DNA of 64,000 nucleotides, from positions 48,247,665-48,311,664 of the forward strand of contig OY754468.1 of assembly GCA_963575645.1 (NCBI GenBank), in the 5' to 3' direction. Below the pieces are notes generated by a model. It made no database searches and had not been told where the DNA came from. It saw only the letters and a list, made by a program, of their open reading frames with translations. Shown here one piece after another: positions 1 through 10,831 of this stretch (position 1 is the first letter of the stretch; each line of letters begins with the position of its first letter). The translations under genes were made by a program, and so were the position numbers. The DNA is from Xanthostigma xanthostigma. Taxonomy: Eukaryota > Arthropoda > Insecta > Raphidioptera > Raphidiidae.

Positions 1-377
1 AATTTAAGTTCCTAAAAGTATTTTCCAAAAATAATTACAGAAGCCAGAAACTACGAAGTTATGATTTTGTATGTTAAAAACCACTATCCTGTAAGAAAAG
101 CAAGTTACCTACTGTAACGCTCGGCTCATGAAGTTTACTGTAGGTACTTATAAACTAAATAAATAAAATTGTGGTTTTGTTTAGTAAAAGAAATAATTAT
201 ATTGAAATTTAAATTATAAAAAAATTTACCTTTTACAATAAAAATATAATAAAAAAAATGCAAAAATAATACCTTTTATAATCAATAATAATTATTTAAT
301 AATCATGATCACTCAATTGTATATTATAGAAAAGAAACGAAACGGTTGATTTATGAGTCAAATTTGTTTATTGTAGG

Positions 378-421
378 AAGACTACGTTTCGACACCTGTT
401 TTGGTGTCTTCCTCAGGTCTT
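378..421 (-). ncRNA. Hammerhead-type self-cleaving ribozyme candidate (GACACC stem II)
   Basis: Read on the minus strand, the order is 2.x strand AAGAC, core CTGAGGA, one extra A, stem II GACACC closed by GGTGTC over a six-base loop, GAA, the minimal stem III ACGT, A as the cleavage-site base, then GTCTT, which pairs perfectly with AAGAC to give a 5 bp stem I. All hammerhead core positions are present. Small hammerheads with a nearly absent stem III are known from Penelope-like retroelements. This sequence is unlike the GATCC-stem family elsewhere in the window, so it is a separate lineage. No activity is shown. Confidence 0.7.
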
Positions 422-460
422 TAATTAATTGACCATAACATCACAAAATCTAATTCATAC

Positions 461-497
461 TTTTTTTTTGTGAATAATAATTATTCACAAAAAAAAA
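461..497. repeat. Perfect hairpin, 17 bp stem and TAA loop
   Basis: A run of T followed by GTGAATAA is mirrored exactly by TTATTCAC followed by a run of A, around a three-base TAA loop. It lies 40 bases from the hammerhead at 378-421 and could be part of the same element or a terminator-like fold. Its function is unknown. Confidence 0.75.
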
Positions 498-588
498 ATG
501 TATATAACAATTATTAGGCTCTTAATTTCACAACGGCAAATCAATTAATCAATTCTGAACAAAAATATATTTTTGACTATGCAGAGTC

Positions 589-643
589 GTGACCTTCATA
601 AAGGTCACTGAAAAAATAAAATTGTAACATCTGGGATGTTACA
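589..643. repeat. Two consecutive perfect hairpins
   Basis: GTGACCTT/AAGGTCAC closes over a four-base loop at 589-608. TGTAACATC/GATGTTACA closes over a three-base loop at 623-643. With the hairpin at 461-497 they make three perfect short hairpins in 180 bases. Confidence 0.7.
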
Positions 644-1440
644 TTACTATAAATGTTTTGTGGGTACTTGTGGCGTGGACTGTCTGTGTCTGACTATAAA
701 TTCAATTAATTACTGACTGGCATATGTCACTCGACGTAAATAAACTTAGTTCATGTCGTAATCGGGTTTGCGCAACAACACAAAAACTATGTTACAGCCT
801 CGAAACATACGACTAATCTTTATGACTTCGACGTCGAGATAATCTGCAACTCACCCTCTGATGGGCTTGCAGAGATCATCCCTCGGTTTATAAGTGTATT
901 TTCCATAAGGCACTTACACTATTGTCGTCGGTGGGACCTAGGGGTCGGACCAATATTTCTCGACGTTTGGATTTTAGGGGTTGAAAAATATTTTTGGGCT
1001 CAAAGAGACCGAACATTTATTACGAATCGTTTCAAAATTGAAATTTAACCCTTTAGTAATGATTAAAATGTGCTACCAAAATTTTATTAAAATCGGACCG
1101 ACAGGACCGGACTTAAAAATTTTATGAAAACAGTTTCTATAAAGATATTGTATTTACTTAGCGAAGGGTGAATTTAATTTGATAAATTGATAGTAATATT
1201 GAATTTAAGTAAAGCAATGCTGTTTTAAGGGGTGTGTTAAGGGGTAATTTTTTTTATTTTGTCCAAAAACAAAATGGCTAAGCTCACATAATAAAGCTAC
1301 ACTTTCATTATTATTAACAATTGTTAAACCAACATCTAGACTAATACTTGTTAGAGATTTTGATACAATTCATTCTGTATATATCTAAAAACATTTTACT
1401 GACTGATTTGTCTTAGACCTCCATCGCAACCTAACCTTAA
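644..1440. other. No recognised gene or repeat boundary
   Basis: AT-rich sequence without a credible coding frame. A stretch near 830-980 is more GC-rich and may be an old repeat. About 60 bases near 1225-1300 resemble 53101-53165 (AAGGGGT, poly-T, AAAAACAAA, CACATAATAAAGC), so at least that piece is repetitive. Confidence 0.5.
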
Positions 1441-1689
1441 ATATAACTTCAAATCTTTGATTAACGTCTGATTAGAACTCTTCAATAAATAAAATTATCG
1501 ACCAATTTTTCAGACAATATATTAACAAAAAATATAATTAATACATCAACGTTTCGATCCGGATTTGGATCTTCTTCAGAACGGATCTAAAAAATATAAA
1601 AAATAATTAATATTTAATTTCTAATTCGCTTTATATAAAAAACTTTCAAAATAATTAATTAGTATCAAAATATTGGAAAAATATAACTT
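1441..1689 (-). mobile_element. Family A hammerhead retroelement, truncated to one arm
   Basis: ATATAACTT occurs at 1441-1449 and again at 1681-1689, so I read 1450-1680 as an insertion with a target duplication of at least 9 bp. The left end is the family's shared terminus (CAAATCTTTGATTAACG as seen on plus). The right end stops in what is the centre of the 18.5 kb copy. Read on minus, this is a copy with an intact 3' end and a truncated 5' end. It carries one hammerhead at 1544-1583. Confidence 0.7.
1544..1583 (-). ncRNA. Family A hammerhead ribozyme candidate
   Basis: On minus: CGTT, CTGAAGA, extra A, stem II GATCC/GGATC with loop AAATCC, GAA, ACGT, T as the cleavage base, then GATG pairing with CGTT including G-T wobbles. 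The architecture matches the copies at 5996, 18596 and 18819. Confidence 0.65.
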
Positions 1690-1982
1690 TCTGTACAGTG
1701 TAAAAGTTCAAAAACCTTGAAAAATATTCAGCAAAAATTATAAAAGGGAAATATATAGTATCAGCGGAAACTCAAGGTTATAAAAAACTCGAACGGGAAG
1801 AATTCTCTCAATGAAATGATCACGTGACCTATGTTCTACTGCTTTTCTTCTATACAGCTACAGAAATTGTGTCTTTAGCATTTCCTGAAGCGGCCAGTTT
1901 GTATCAGAATCGATTTCTCTATTCATTGAATAACATAATATGTACCTTCCAATCTACCGCCGCTTGCTTACAAGCTGTAGAG

Positions 1983-2413
1983 TTAAGGCCGCTGCACACG
2001 AGGCTAGAAACGCTGCTAGGAGTTCTGCTAGCTGGTAGGCTGGGTTCGAAGCTGGAAATGACGTCGCTGCGGGCTGGCCTGCCAGGTCACAAGATAGGTT
2101 TTAAAATTAGATCTGCTGCTAGGTATGAGCAAGAACCAATCAGAAAACAGTATCTTGTCACGTTGGCACTTGAACAAACGCCCACAAACCAACATGGCGT
2201 CATTCCGCTCAGAGTCAGACAACAGACACGTTTTGCTCTGTGTTTATATTCGAACTGTCACTGCGCGCGCACCAGATCTATCCACAAAACAAGATTGAAA
2301 AATTGTCTCGTGTGAAGTGAAGACTTAACAGAAATCAAGAAAACTAGCTCTAGAAAACTAGTAGGCAAATCCAGCAAGGAATCTAGCAGCGTTTCTAGCC
2401 TCGTGTGCAGTGT
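1983..2413. mobile_element. TTAA-flanked MITE, CTGCACACGAGG family, copy 1
   Basis: It begins TTAAGGCCGCTGCACACGAG and ends with the inverse CTCGTGTGCAGTG, slightly decayed. Many subterminal CTAGCA/TGCTAG words point to transposase-binding repeats. Copies at 19392-19826 and 43031-43478 share the interior. The TTAA or TWA target suggests piggyBac-like or PIF/Harbinger mobilisation; I cannot decide which. A 163-codon open frame across it is a chance frame. Confidence 0.75.
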
Positions 2414-2449
2414 AGACAGATTTCGAATTTTCTATGTATCAAATACACA

Positions 2450-3110
2450 AACTTTGTCTGTGTGAGTTGGCATTAAGGTAGACAATTGACAAATGTGTCA
2501 TAATTGTTTTTATTCTTCCAAAATTCCAAATCATAAAATACTGACGGTTCGTACTTGGATTGTCTTCTTAAATCATCGACTACATAAATAAAATTGACAT
2601 CAAAATATCGATCTCAACTCACGATTTCTTATTTTCAAGTGGTGCCGGAGTTCAACCTGCCGCAACCTTTTAACAACTTTAATTTTTCAATTTTTTAACT
2701 GTTCTAAGTTTTATAAATATGCCGAAAACAAACCAACACCCGTTAAGTAGGTATATCTTTACAAGAATCTACTGACCGGACTTAGATATTGTTAAAGACG
2801 ACTTCATTTGAAACGGGAGCTTCGAAGAGGGGAAAATGGGGATCCCCAGTATCAGTTCACACAAAGGACACTTTACGGTTAAGCAGACCGACGCCCCGGT
2901 ATTCTATAAAGTTCAGGGTGAACTATGTGTCACATGAACTACATAAACTAGTTTACCGTACATTTATTTTAGTGTTGTTCGAGTATTTGACTGCAGTAGT
3001 TGAATAGTACCAACAATGAGAAATATTGATATTTTCATAGAAAAAGTATTATTTGTTAAAATGTTAGAAAATAATGAACTTTTTCCTGAAGTACCTACGG
3101 AACATTTCTC
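2450..3110. other. No recognised feature
   Basis: A 72-codon open frame at 2789-3007 matches nothing I recognise and has no supporting context. The rest is AT-rich single-copy-looking sequence. Confidence 0.4.
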
Positions 3111-3127
3111 ACAAGCAACGCTAGGAT

Positions 3128-3402
3128 AGGACGTCAAAGATACGGCCCGCGACCAGAATTTATCCAGTGAGGTTTCTAGACACCTGACATCAATGAGCTT
3201 ATCAAAAACAAGAGACCTCGGGTGTCTGGATCCTCAAGCTCAAGATAATTAACTCTTTTTATTACCTTTACATGAAAATTTATTTAAACTAAATAAATGA
3301 AGATTTTAGTTTAGTTTGTTTTAGTTTTTAATTTAGTCTGGCCCGCTAACACATTCTCAATCTTATAAATGGCCCTTTAGAAAAATCAGTTTGACACCCC
3401 TG
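3128..3402. mobile_element. hAT-like MITE remnant
   Basis: The right end reads GTTTGACACCCCTG, the inverse of a CAGGGGTGTCAAAC hAT-type terminus, preceded by GGCCC-rich sequence. The left end has GGACGTCAAAGATACGGCCC, the decayed partner. No clear 8 bp target duplication remains. Confidence 0.55.
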
Positions 3403-3439
3403 TTTTAAAACACGAAAATCGTCGTATTTGTCTTGCACA

Positions 3440-3806
3440 TTGCTATAAAAATTTTACAATATCTTTCCGTTTTGAGGTCCCCCGAATCTAAAAAACATAT
3501 TTTTGGAAAAACTCTGTGCGGTTGTTAGTCTGTGAACACGAAACAGGTCAAATGGATGAGCGGATCGAAACCAATTTTGGGAGGATGTTTGGTATGCAAA
3601 TATGAAGAGCCCTATTGTTTTTGGGGAAAATCGGCGCATGCGTAGAAGAGATATACCTATGTTATAAACAGTGGTTTTTATATAATAATGGTATACTTTT
3701 CATAACGGCTTATTATTCTATTTATTTTTTCAAGAAAGTTTCGTTAAAAATTTTACAAATAAATAGTAAGCAATCAAGTGGTTACCGTGGCGACGAAATC
3801 AACTAG
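3440..3806 (+). repeat. Dispersed repeat, copy 1 (related to 24475-24935)
   Basis: It shares long blocks with the minus strand of 24475-24935, such as TGAAGAGCCCTATTG, CGCATGCG and a TTTTTCAAGAAAGT block. The 24.9 kb copy ends in a palindrome TACCATTCC...GGAATGGTA, which also occurs alone at 61292-61320. Its class is unknown. Confidence 0.6.
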
Positions 3807-4016
3807 AAATCAAAACGAAACAGATAATAAATAAATGAGAAACATGCAAATTAAATATTTGAAATATTACCATATAAATGTCAATTTGCAATTTGAAAGA
3901 GACACAGTGAGTACGACAAGAATGGGTGCAACTGCAGTGAAACCGTTCGTTATTAATTTGTTAGTCCTGGGTATTATTACTTTAAAATGATTTTGGAGAG
4001 AGATATTTCCATCACG

Positions 4017-4510
4017 GTGCCAGGCACCAATAGGCATGCTGACAAATTTTAAAATCCCGTTCTACTATTTCCGAAAAAAAAAATAATTTCTGCAATGAAT
4101 TAAATTTTAAGGCAAAATATTGCATATTTATCTTTCTATTTTGAATTAAGCGCGAAAACGCTCGTAGGTGTCATGGCGTCCGCTTGTGACGTCACGCCTA
4201 AGTGACAACTGACATTATATGTTATATTTATGGGTGTAGAGCTGTTATAATTTTAGATAGGTATGTAAATTTACTTAATGATTTATATTAAATATTTTTA
4301 AAAGTAGGTAAGTACTTATAGTAGTAAAATATGGCTTTCTTTAACTGCGAGTTATCTAACCTCAAAAATAACCTATGACATAAGGGTTATAAAAAACAAC
4401 AAATCAACTAATTAAATGATGCAGAAGTGAATGATAGCGACACAGTGATTATGTACTTCAAATGTTTATATTTTATTTGATTTACATAGGCGTGACGTCA
4501 TTCGGTATTT
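4017..4510 (+). mobile_element. TGACGTCA-ended repeat, copy 1
   Basis: The core at 4188-4503 is bounded by inverted TGACGTCACGCCTA and TAGGCGTGACGTCA. Homology with the inverted copy at 7226-7735 continues outward through GGTGTCATGGCGTCCGC. The termini contain the palindrome TGACGTCA, a CREB/ATF-type site, though any regulatory role is speculation. Confidence 0.65.
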
Positions 4511-5340
4511 TTGTTAAAATGGCTGATTGTTATTAAAGTCTTAATAATCTCAATGTTTATATTAACACTGGATCATTTTTTTGAAATCCTTTCAACATAT
4601 TTTTTTCTCATCAAAAACCATTTATTCTTTGATTCTGTAATACTGTCATCATACCTATGACGTCGCTGAATTTTACATTAAAATGCAGCAGGTTATTCCA
4701 ATATTATTTTACAAACAAATGCAGTATCTCTGTTATTTCAAAATTGTTTATAAATATAGATATTATGCGTGTGTTATTTCTATAGGGGATTTACAGAACG
4801 ACGACGCGGGTCGATCCCTGTGTCAGTGCCTTTGACAGCTCACTGAAAAGGGACCCCGGACACACATATCAATGACTCGTTCGTTTTATTTCTCTTTCAT
4901 GTATACGCAACAAATCGATTTCAAATGTATTTGTTTTACAGCGATTTTTGTTATTGTGATTTAAAAACCACTCAAACGAAAATTCATAACTAGTCGCACA
5001 ACTCTACGAAAAATTTGCATTAACAATGAAAACAACAATAAACGCCGTTACAATTCATTTAACCTTACACATTGTTGTTAGAAATAATTACTTCCACTAA
5101 ACATTAATGAAATGTTCACTGATAATAAAATCGATTACAGAACAAAGTTGTTAGTGTATGTTGTGGTGATGTATACGATAAATTCGGGTACGGATGAACC
5201 GATTTATATGTGAAGTACGCCAAAGGATAGGAAATTGCGTCAGTTTGAACATAAGCTAATTTTAATTAAAATCGATTCAGCGGTTCCCATTTTAGTGAAC
5301 ACTAAAAATCGTTTAGGAACTAATTGTTAATTAATTTTTA
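4511..5340. other. No recognised feature
   Basis: No coding frame is seen. A GC-richer patch near 4798-4865 (ACGACGACGCGGGTCGATCC) stands out but matches nothing I know. Confidence 0.4.
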
Positions 5341-5456
5341 TATTTTTTGGATCAGTTCTGAAGAAGATCCAAATCCGGACCGAAACGTTAATGTATTTTT
5401 TATATATTTTTTATTAATATATTTGTCTGAAAAATTGGTCGATAATTTTATTTGTT
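5341..5456 (+). mobile_element. Family A hammerhead retroelement fragment
   Basis: One arm is present: a hammerhead at 5354-5393 (CTGAAGA, A, GATCC/GGACC with one mismatch, GAA, ACGT), then the family's GTCTGAAAAATTGGTCGATA tail. It stops at GTTGAAGAG without the last 25 bases of the family terminus. Confidence 0.65.
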
Positions 5457-5540
5457 GAAGAGATTAATACAAACCTGGCGATTTTGCAAAAGTTCTGACA
5501 GACTGCGATTGTCGTCAAAATTCGATTTTATTAAGGAATT

Positions 5541-5727
5541 AAAAAATAATAATAATAATGCGTTTAACGTCCGTTTCTCGACTTTATGTCATAACAGAGG
5601 CCATTCGCACCATTACTATTTTTTTTCTACCACACTTCCCGTTATTTTCTACACTTTTTAAACATCCACTTATTTAATAGCAATGGGCGAATGAAGGAAT
5701 TTTTAGGAAATTAGGATAAGGCAGCTA
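5541..5727 (-). mobile_element. 5'-truncated SINE fragment
   Basis: It matches the tail half of the SINE at 40040-40460: GCGTTTAACGTCCGTTTCTC, CCATTCGCACCATTACTA and GCAATGGGCGAATGAAGGAA. A short AAT run at its left edge is the SINE's microsatellite tail, which puts the element on minus. The tRNA-derived head is absent. Confidence 0.75.
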
Positions 5728-5856
5728 GCTTTTTTAATATTGAAGCTACGACTTCAGTCAAATAATCATTTTTGTATTATTTTTTACGTAGATTACGATG
5801 GTGAAAACCAAAAAGTATTTGAGCAAAAAACATTTTTTTTAATTGAAATTTCTTTA

Positions 5857-6104
5857 AATCTTTGATTAACGTCTGATTAGAACTCTTCAATAAATAAAAT
5901 TATCGACCAATTTTTCAGACAATATATTAACAAAAAGATATATAATTAATACATTAATGTTTCGGTCCGGAGTATTATTACTTATTTTTTATATCAGTTC
6001 TGAAGAAGGTCCAAATCCGGATCGAAACGTTAATGTATTAATTATATATTTTTTTGTTAATATATTGTCTGAAAAATTGGTCGATAATTTTATTTATGAT
6101 GAAT
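5857..6104 (-). mobile_element. Family A hammerhead retroelement, two arms
   Basis: TTTCTTTA is duplicated at 5849-5856 and 6105-6112. The left end carries the shared terminus (AATCTTTGATTAACG). The right end is truncated within the opposite arm. The left-arm hammerhead is damaged (AATGTTTCGGTCCGGA); the right-arm one at 5996-6035 is intact. The central spacer is short. Confidence 0.75.
5996..6035 (+). ncRNA. Family A hammerhead ribozyme candidate
   Basis: AGTT, CTGAAGA, extra A, stem II GGTCC/GGATC (one G-T pair), GAA, ACGT, T, AATG. All core positions are present. Stem I has about three pairs. Confidence 0.6.
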
Positions 6105-6448
6105 TTTCTTTAGCAACTTGTCTGTTTGAAATTTGCTGTAAAGTGGAAATGATTCAACGGCGAAGAAATATAAATTATGCAAAATGGATAACGTATCATT
6201 GAAACAACTCTATAAAGAAGTTTCACTTCCGCCGTGAGTTTACGTGAGGTGGGGTTCGCATGTTTTTTTTTAATGGAACTTAGTTATTTATATATTTCAC
6301 ACTGAAAATGGAGAGTAGGTCAAATTAAAATGTTAAAAAATCTTAAAATAGAATTTTATTCCGAATAGCATCCTTTTTTTATAATCAGGCAACAAAAAAG
6401 CAGACCGTGTTAAAGTGACAGACGAGTGACAAGGAGGATGTGACAGTG

Positions 6449-6670
6449 ATGGACTTCGCACGTTGCGAAAATATATTATCACATCAACCTGCTACCTCGG
6501 GTACATTACGTAATATGATTGATAAATATTTCATTGCGCCTATACATAAACCAATAATGTGTACTACAGGCTTTCGAGAATCAGTTTTGCGAATTCAACC
6601 AGAAAAAAACTCAAAGCTCTACGCAGAAATACGTAAAAAAAATCTTGGATTAAAGGATTATAAAGAATGA
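6449..6670 (+). CDS. Unrecognised short open reading frame
   Basis: From the ATG at 6449 this reads about 73 codons, beginning MDFARCENILSH and ending in a lysine-rich tail. I do not recognise a domain. The composition is more protein-like than neighbouring chance frames. It sits between a family A element and a foldback, so a transposon coding remnant is possible. No splice or promoter context is visible. Confidence 0.15.
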   Translation: MDFARCENILSHQPATSGTLRNMIDKYFIAPIHKPIMCTTGFRESVLRIQPEKNSKLYAEIRKKNLGLKDYKE

Positions 6671-6777
6671 TTCGTAACCTACACGCATAGACTTGGGGAA
6701 TAGGCATGATGACAATATAAATGAATCAAAGAATAAATGGTTTCATAGAGAAAAATATATTATGTTGAAATGATTCT

Positions 6778-7043
6778 AAATAAAATATTTTTAACAAAAA
6801 AATTGAACCGACTTTAAAATATGCACTAAAAAGTAAAAAATAAATAATTACTGTTATTTTTGGAGTCGGTGTCACATCGGAATTCGAAAGTAGAAATTTA
6901 AATCTTACATGTCTCTAGTTCTCGGAGGAATAGATTTCATTTTGGCTGACACCGACTCTAAAAATAACAATAATTATTTATGTTTTACTTTTTAGTGCAT
7001 ATTTTGAAGTCGGTTCAATTTTTTTGTTAAAAATATTTTATTT
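6778..7043. mobile_element. Foldback MITE, AATTGAACCGACTT termini
   Basis: Long inverted arms: TTTTTAACAAAAAAATTGAA and CCGACTTTAAAATATGCAC on the left, the inverse on the right, with GAGTCGGTGTCA-type inner arms. It resembles a repeat common in insect genomes and carries no coding frame. Confidence 0.75.
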
Positions 7044-7225
7044 TTCTCTTTTTAGTGTTAGATAAAGTATTGCAATGGGTAGGCCAAGTATGCGTGCCTT
7101 TGAAATTTGAGAGTTTCCCTCGATTTCTCCGGATTCCACCATCAGATCCTGACTTGGTTCCGATGGGACCACCTCGGAAGTGCACTCTTTCGAATAAAAA
7201 ATTTTTTTTGAAAATCGTTGACTGA

Positions 7226-7735
7226 AACACTAATTAGAGTGAATGACGTCACGCCTATGTAAATAAAAGAGGATATAAACACTTGAAGAAAATAATCACC
7301 GTGCCGCTTGAATTTTTGTTGCGATCACTTAATTAATTGATTTGTTGTTTATTACTGGTTTTGTTATACTTTATAACAGTTACGTCATAGATTTTTTTTT
7401 GAGGTTAGTTTACTCGCAACTAACGAAAGCCATGCTATTTTTACTACTTAGTACCTACTTTTAATAAAATATTTAATATAAACCATATCATTAAGTAAAT
7501 TTACATACCTATCTACGAAATACCTCTACACAATGCAACATGTAAATGTCAGTTGGGCGTGACGTCACAAGCGGACGCCATGACACCTACGAGCGTTTTC
7601 GCACTTAATTCAAAATAGAAAGATAAAAATGCAATCTTTTGCGTTAAAATCTAATTTATTGCTGAAATAACGTTTTTTTCGGATATAGTAGACATGTGCC
7701 TACATTATAGAACTGGATTTCAAAATCTGTCATCA
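7226..7735 (-). mobile_element. TGACGTCA-ended repeat, copy 2, inverted
   Basis: Reverse-complement relative of 4017-4510. The core at about 7243-7568 is bounded by TGACGTCACGCCTA and GGGCGTGACGTCA, followed by GCGGACGCCATGACACC and the matching outer sequence. The two copies form an inverted pair separated by about 2.7 kb. Confidence 0.65.
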
Positions 7736-8345
7736 CGCCTACTGTGTTTCCTTAGGAATTACAGTCGTTCTACGAAATAAATGAAGGAAAATATTTTCAA
7801 AGTGGAAAGCAAACATGTGTGCTATTTACACAGGCAATAATGTATTCAGGTTGTGAAACTAAAACCGACCTGTAAAATATTCATGTGCTAAGTTGAACTG
7901 AAGACATCGTCGCATCACTCTCTTTGATCTCATTCCGTCTTTCTCACACTATATGTATATATTTGTCTCGCTCTAACTCACTTCCGCGTCGTCCACAAAT
8001 ATTGAGTTTTCAAGACCGATCATATCAGATCTTTAGAAGGAAAAACGAAAACTTTTTCCATTAGCATTTGACAGAATTTATTTCAAGTGCGACGCAGAAC
8101 TGTCAAATATTTTTTTTTGAATTTTTATTGCTAAAGTAAATATTTCTACGGCTCGTTTGTGGTTCTAAGTTAGGATAGTCCGCGTTATTTATTATTTTTT
8201 GAAGTAAAACTTCTTTAGGTGCGTTATATTTTCGCGAAGGGGGCAGCTCGACGAGTTCACGTTGCGAACAAACGTGACGTAATTATACAGCAATGGATTA
8301 CAAAGCAACTCATACTGCGAGAGTAAAACTTCTTTACGCACGATT

Positions 8346-8722
8346 GACTTGGGGAGTAAGCTGGTGAATGCGTGACGAGAGCGTTACGAAAAGTGTGATC
8401 GGGCGTTACGCGAACTGTGACTGACTTGGGGAGTAAGCTGGTGAATGAGTGACGAGAGCGTTACGAAAAGTGTGATCGGGCGTTACGCGAACGGTGACTG
8501 ACTTGGGGAGTAAGCTGGTGAATGAGTGACGAGAGCGTTACGAAAAGTGTGATCGGGCGTTACGCGAACGGTGACTGACTTGGGGAGTAAGCTGGTGAAT
8601 GAGTGACGAGAGCGGTACGAAAAGTGTGATCGGGCGTTACGCGAACGGTGATTGACTTGGAGAGTAAGCTGGTGAATGCGTGGCGAGAGCGGTACGAAAA
8701 GTGTGATCGGGCTAGGCGAACG
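8346..8722 (+). repeat. 77 bp minisatellite, about five units
   Basis: Units start at 8346, 8423, 8500, 8577 and 8654, each opening GACTTGG(G/A)GAGTAAGCTGG and containing TGATCGGGC; the first four also have GTTACGCGAAC. The period is exactly 77 bases. The first four units differ by a few substitutions, and the last is diverged and truncated. The units are much more GC-rich than their surroundings. Confidence 0.95.
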
Positions 8723-8725
8723 GAA

Positions 8726-10831
8726 GTTGAGAGGGAGATAAGTTAGTGAAGATAGAAAGAGAGAGTAACGTTTCGTATATTACTGTAGGGGCAAGAGAGA
8801 GAGGTGCACGCGCGCATTTTCTTTCTCATACTAGTTGCTGGCGTCGTAGCGGCATATGCAGCGTTCCTTTTTCCTTGTCTATTTTCTCCCTCTACTAATA
8901 CGCGGCTTTCTCTTTTTTTATTTATTTTTGGTTAGCTAATTTCTCTATACTAGTACTGTAGATAATAATTTGTATTCCTTTCTCTATCTCACTATTATTT
9001 TCGTCACGCTTTATCCATATTCGATCGGAATCACTCCTACAACATTAACGTGACTGAAACTACGGCAAGATTATTCCAGATATCTAGAAGTTCCTATATA
9101 TTCTAATTTAAATATCGTCTTTAAGGTGTCTTTGCTAAGATCAGGTAATTAATATTTTTGTCAAAATGCGGGACTAGCCGCGGGTAACGACTAGTTTTAA
9201 AACAAACACGAGTCAGGGAATGTTTAATGTAGCACGATTATTCGAAACTGTTCTTTTTTTTATAGAAAAGAGTATTGTGCAGTTTTTTTAACTTTTTAAA
9301 AAGTTTATTAACAAAAGGAAAATTGAAAATGAACGTAATTCAAGTGAAGTTGTACTTACCTACGTGTTCTTAAAAGCTGCATGAAGATTTTAAGATTTAT
9401 CGCTTAAAATGCTTTATAAATAAGCGGTATTTTAGACATCCACGTGTAAAATATTATACAGACTGTTCGACATAAGCTCCAAGTGTGTGTTAGACTAACT
9501 AAAATAATAAAATTGAATATTAATGAAATAATATATTTATTTAGAATTTACACCTCTTTTTAATATTTTCAATAATTTTAAAATAGATGCTCATATGAAA
9601 TGTATTGTCGAGCGTCTATAATCTGCAATAAAGACAAACGTGCACATCCTGTTAAGTTTGCCACTGTATATGATAAAAATATCTATCTATATTCTATAAT
9701 ATTACAGGAGGTAATCTTCGAATCTACTCATTTAATTTCAATTTTTTTTTACCAATATTTAGAATGGACCTTCAGGATGGACATAGGTTATATATTATCG
9801 CGTTAAAAAACAGCGACAATCCAGAAATTCGGACGAAGCCGGACCGAGTCGCTAGTTAATACAAATTTTAAAGGAAGTGGTTAATCTAGTTAAATTGCAT
9901 ATTTAAGATCCATAAAAATGCTGAAATACAAATGTAAAAAAGTGTTATCGTGAATTTTCATTGATCTCAAAATGCGTTCCTGCAAATAAAGTTTACAAGA
10001 TTTCTTTGAGGTCAGCAAAATTCCTTGGTGTTCGACAGAAAAACAAACCAATTTTCAAAATCCTAAAGATAACACAATTTGTGTCAGAGTTTAGCAAATA
10101 AATATTGTTGTTCCGTTTCTTCTAAAGTATTTGCTTCGAACAAAAAGTTTTGAGAACATGCTTTTTCTGTCAGGTTTCACCGTAATCTTGAGGAGAATGA
10201 CACCTTGTACAGAACTTTCAAATGGTTGCAAATAATGATTTATTAGATTTTTCTATTAGAAAAATCGCACAAGATGTGAAGTTTCCATTAATATAAGTGC
10301 TATTTGGAAAGAGTAGAGTTGTATTCCGTTGTATTATAATTTATAACTTAAAAAAACGAACTATTTTACTTATTGTTTCAACCAAAACTTTTGTTGTGAA
10401 ACGAGAGTTGCTAAAAAATATAAATACTGAACTTTTATATCATGTGTATTATGGAACGGTTTTGTTAGAAAAAAAATGTTTTTAACGTTCATTTGTGATG
10501 CTTATAGTTACTGACTAATTTATGAATGTTGTTGCTATTTTTTTTTAATTAATATTTCAATTTTATCCTTTATCCTAATAAAACAACAGAAATAAAAAAA
10601 ACGCAACTTTACAGAACCGTAAGTTCTTAACGAAACGAATGTAGCATATCTAAATCGAATTGACCATTTTCAAATTTTTTGTCTATCTGGTGATTGTCCT
10701 TGTATCTATTTTATTCGTTTTTTTTCTGATACAAATTTTCACTATACTGTTTGTTATTCAAAAGCCAACATTATTTTATGCCCCTTTACAGGCTTATTCT
10801 GTTCCATTTTTTGTAAGTTCATTTTTTTTTT
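8726..10831. other. No recognised gene
   Basis: AT-rich sequence. A purine-rich patch follows the minisatellite (GAAAGAGAGAG near 8755) and a CT-rich tract lies near 8860-8930. Short open frames at 9600-9806 and 10297-10485 have no family resemblance. Confidence 0.5.

Noticed and set aside
1824..2315. 163-codon open frame
   Set aside because: It lies mostly inside the CTGCACACGAGG MITE. The same MITE reads differently in its other copies and no domain is recognisable.
7890..7905. CTGAAGA word as a ribozyme core
   Set aside because: No paired stem II or GAAAC follows within range.
8346..8722. CRISPR array
   Set aside because: The 77 bp units are contiguous tandem repeats with no unique spacers, and the genome is eukaryotic.
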